DNA from: JAWKJY01 sp041393535
GTDB lineage: Bacteria > Actinomycetota > Thermoleophilia > Gaiellales > Gaiellaceae
Length of the DNA: 64,000 bases
Assembly (NCBI GenBank): GCA_041393535.1
Contig: JAWKJY010000006.1
Span: 124,001-188,000, forward strand
Direction of reading: 5' to 3'
The position numbers and the translations under genes were made by a program. The notes under the pieces were generated by a model. That model was not told the DNA's origin. It searched no databases and saw nothing but the letters and a program-made list of their open reading frames with translations. Positions 63,969 to 64,000 of the stretch are shown here, piece by piece (positions within the stretch are counted from its first letter, which is position 1; each line of letters begins with the position of its first letter).

Positions 63969-64000
63969 CGGTGCCGCGCGTCGGTCCGAGCCAGCCGCGC

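Overview
The window looks like chromosomal DNA of a very high G+C actinobacterium, most likely class Thermoleophilia (Gaiellales/Solirubrobacterales type). That placement rests on the G+C-rich codon use, many GTG starts, a four-gene actinobacterial conservon, a MalT-like LuxR regulator, a twin-arginine Cys-rich secreted protein and several very large secreted repeat proteins. It is inference: no rRNA, tRNA, CRISPR array or insertion sequence is visible.

Layout. 0-5.2 kb: AIM24 protein, small ORF, MauE/DoxX double-thioredoxin protein running in frame into RidA, Cys-rich secreted protein, FAH-family hydrolase. 5.2-8.4 kb: a fragmented AAA/LuxR regulator and a broken small ORF. 8.4-16.8 kb: secreted proteins (Ig-like giant, beta-propeller giant, LppX-like protein, DUF4344 lipoprotein). 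16.9-20.5 kb: ferrous iron uptake pair, EfeO then an FTR1 permease with a long extracytoplasmic domain, behind a promoter carrying two palindromes. 20.6-23.1 kb: DrrA-type ATPase with two ABC-2 permeases. 23.2-29.1 kb: two secreted proteins around a PRC/MgtE-N/CBS/Nramp metal transporter. 29.3-33.8 kb: conservon (sensor kinase, roadblock, DUF742, GTPase) plus a PAS-type protein. 34-42.1 kb: lipoprotein, L7/L12-CTD protein, TPP decarboxylase pair, RCC1-DUF11 protein, PPOX flavoprotein, PilZ protein, cupin, RTX-repeat protein. 42.1-46.9 kb: five-gene minus-strand catabolic operon (SMP-30 lactonase, isochorismatase-like, Zn alcohol dehydrogenase, PuuE-like deacetylase, phosphotriesterase-like). 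47.7-63 kb: catabolic island with mmsA, acyl-CoA dehydrogenase, HpaB-type monooxygenase with TetR, SDR, 2-oxoacid dehydrogenase E1 beta and alpha, a second TetR, and a four-gene molybdenum hydroxylase with split large subunit plus cupin.

The genes suggest a soil heterotroph oxidising aromatic, heterocyclic or branched carbon sources to acyl-CoA and semialdehydes. The dehydrogenases, the Mo-hydroxylase and mmsA would act in series, under TetR control. Iron and divalent-metal uptake and a large secretome complete the picture.

Two cross-cutting observations matter. First, at least fifteen genes are interrupted by frame changes whose pieces reassemble into one continuous protein, with a hot spot at 6.85-8.77 kb and a 17-G run at 11.65 kb. 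This points to uncorrected indels in the assembly rather than mass pseudogenisation. Gene limits below span the reconstructed genes. Second, four related GC-rich intergenic elements (about 52.0, 55.5, 57.8 and 63.1 kb) share a conserved core and hairpins and are not explained by any gene. They are the best candidate here for something undescribed.
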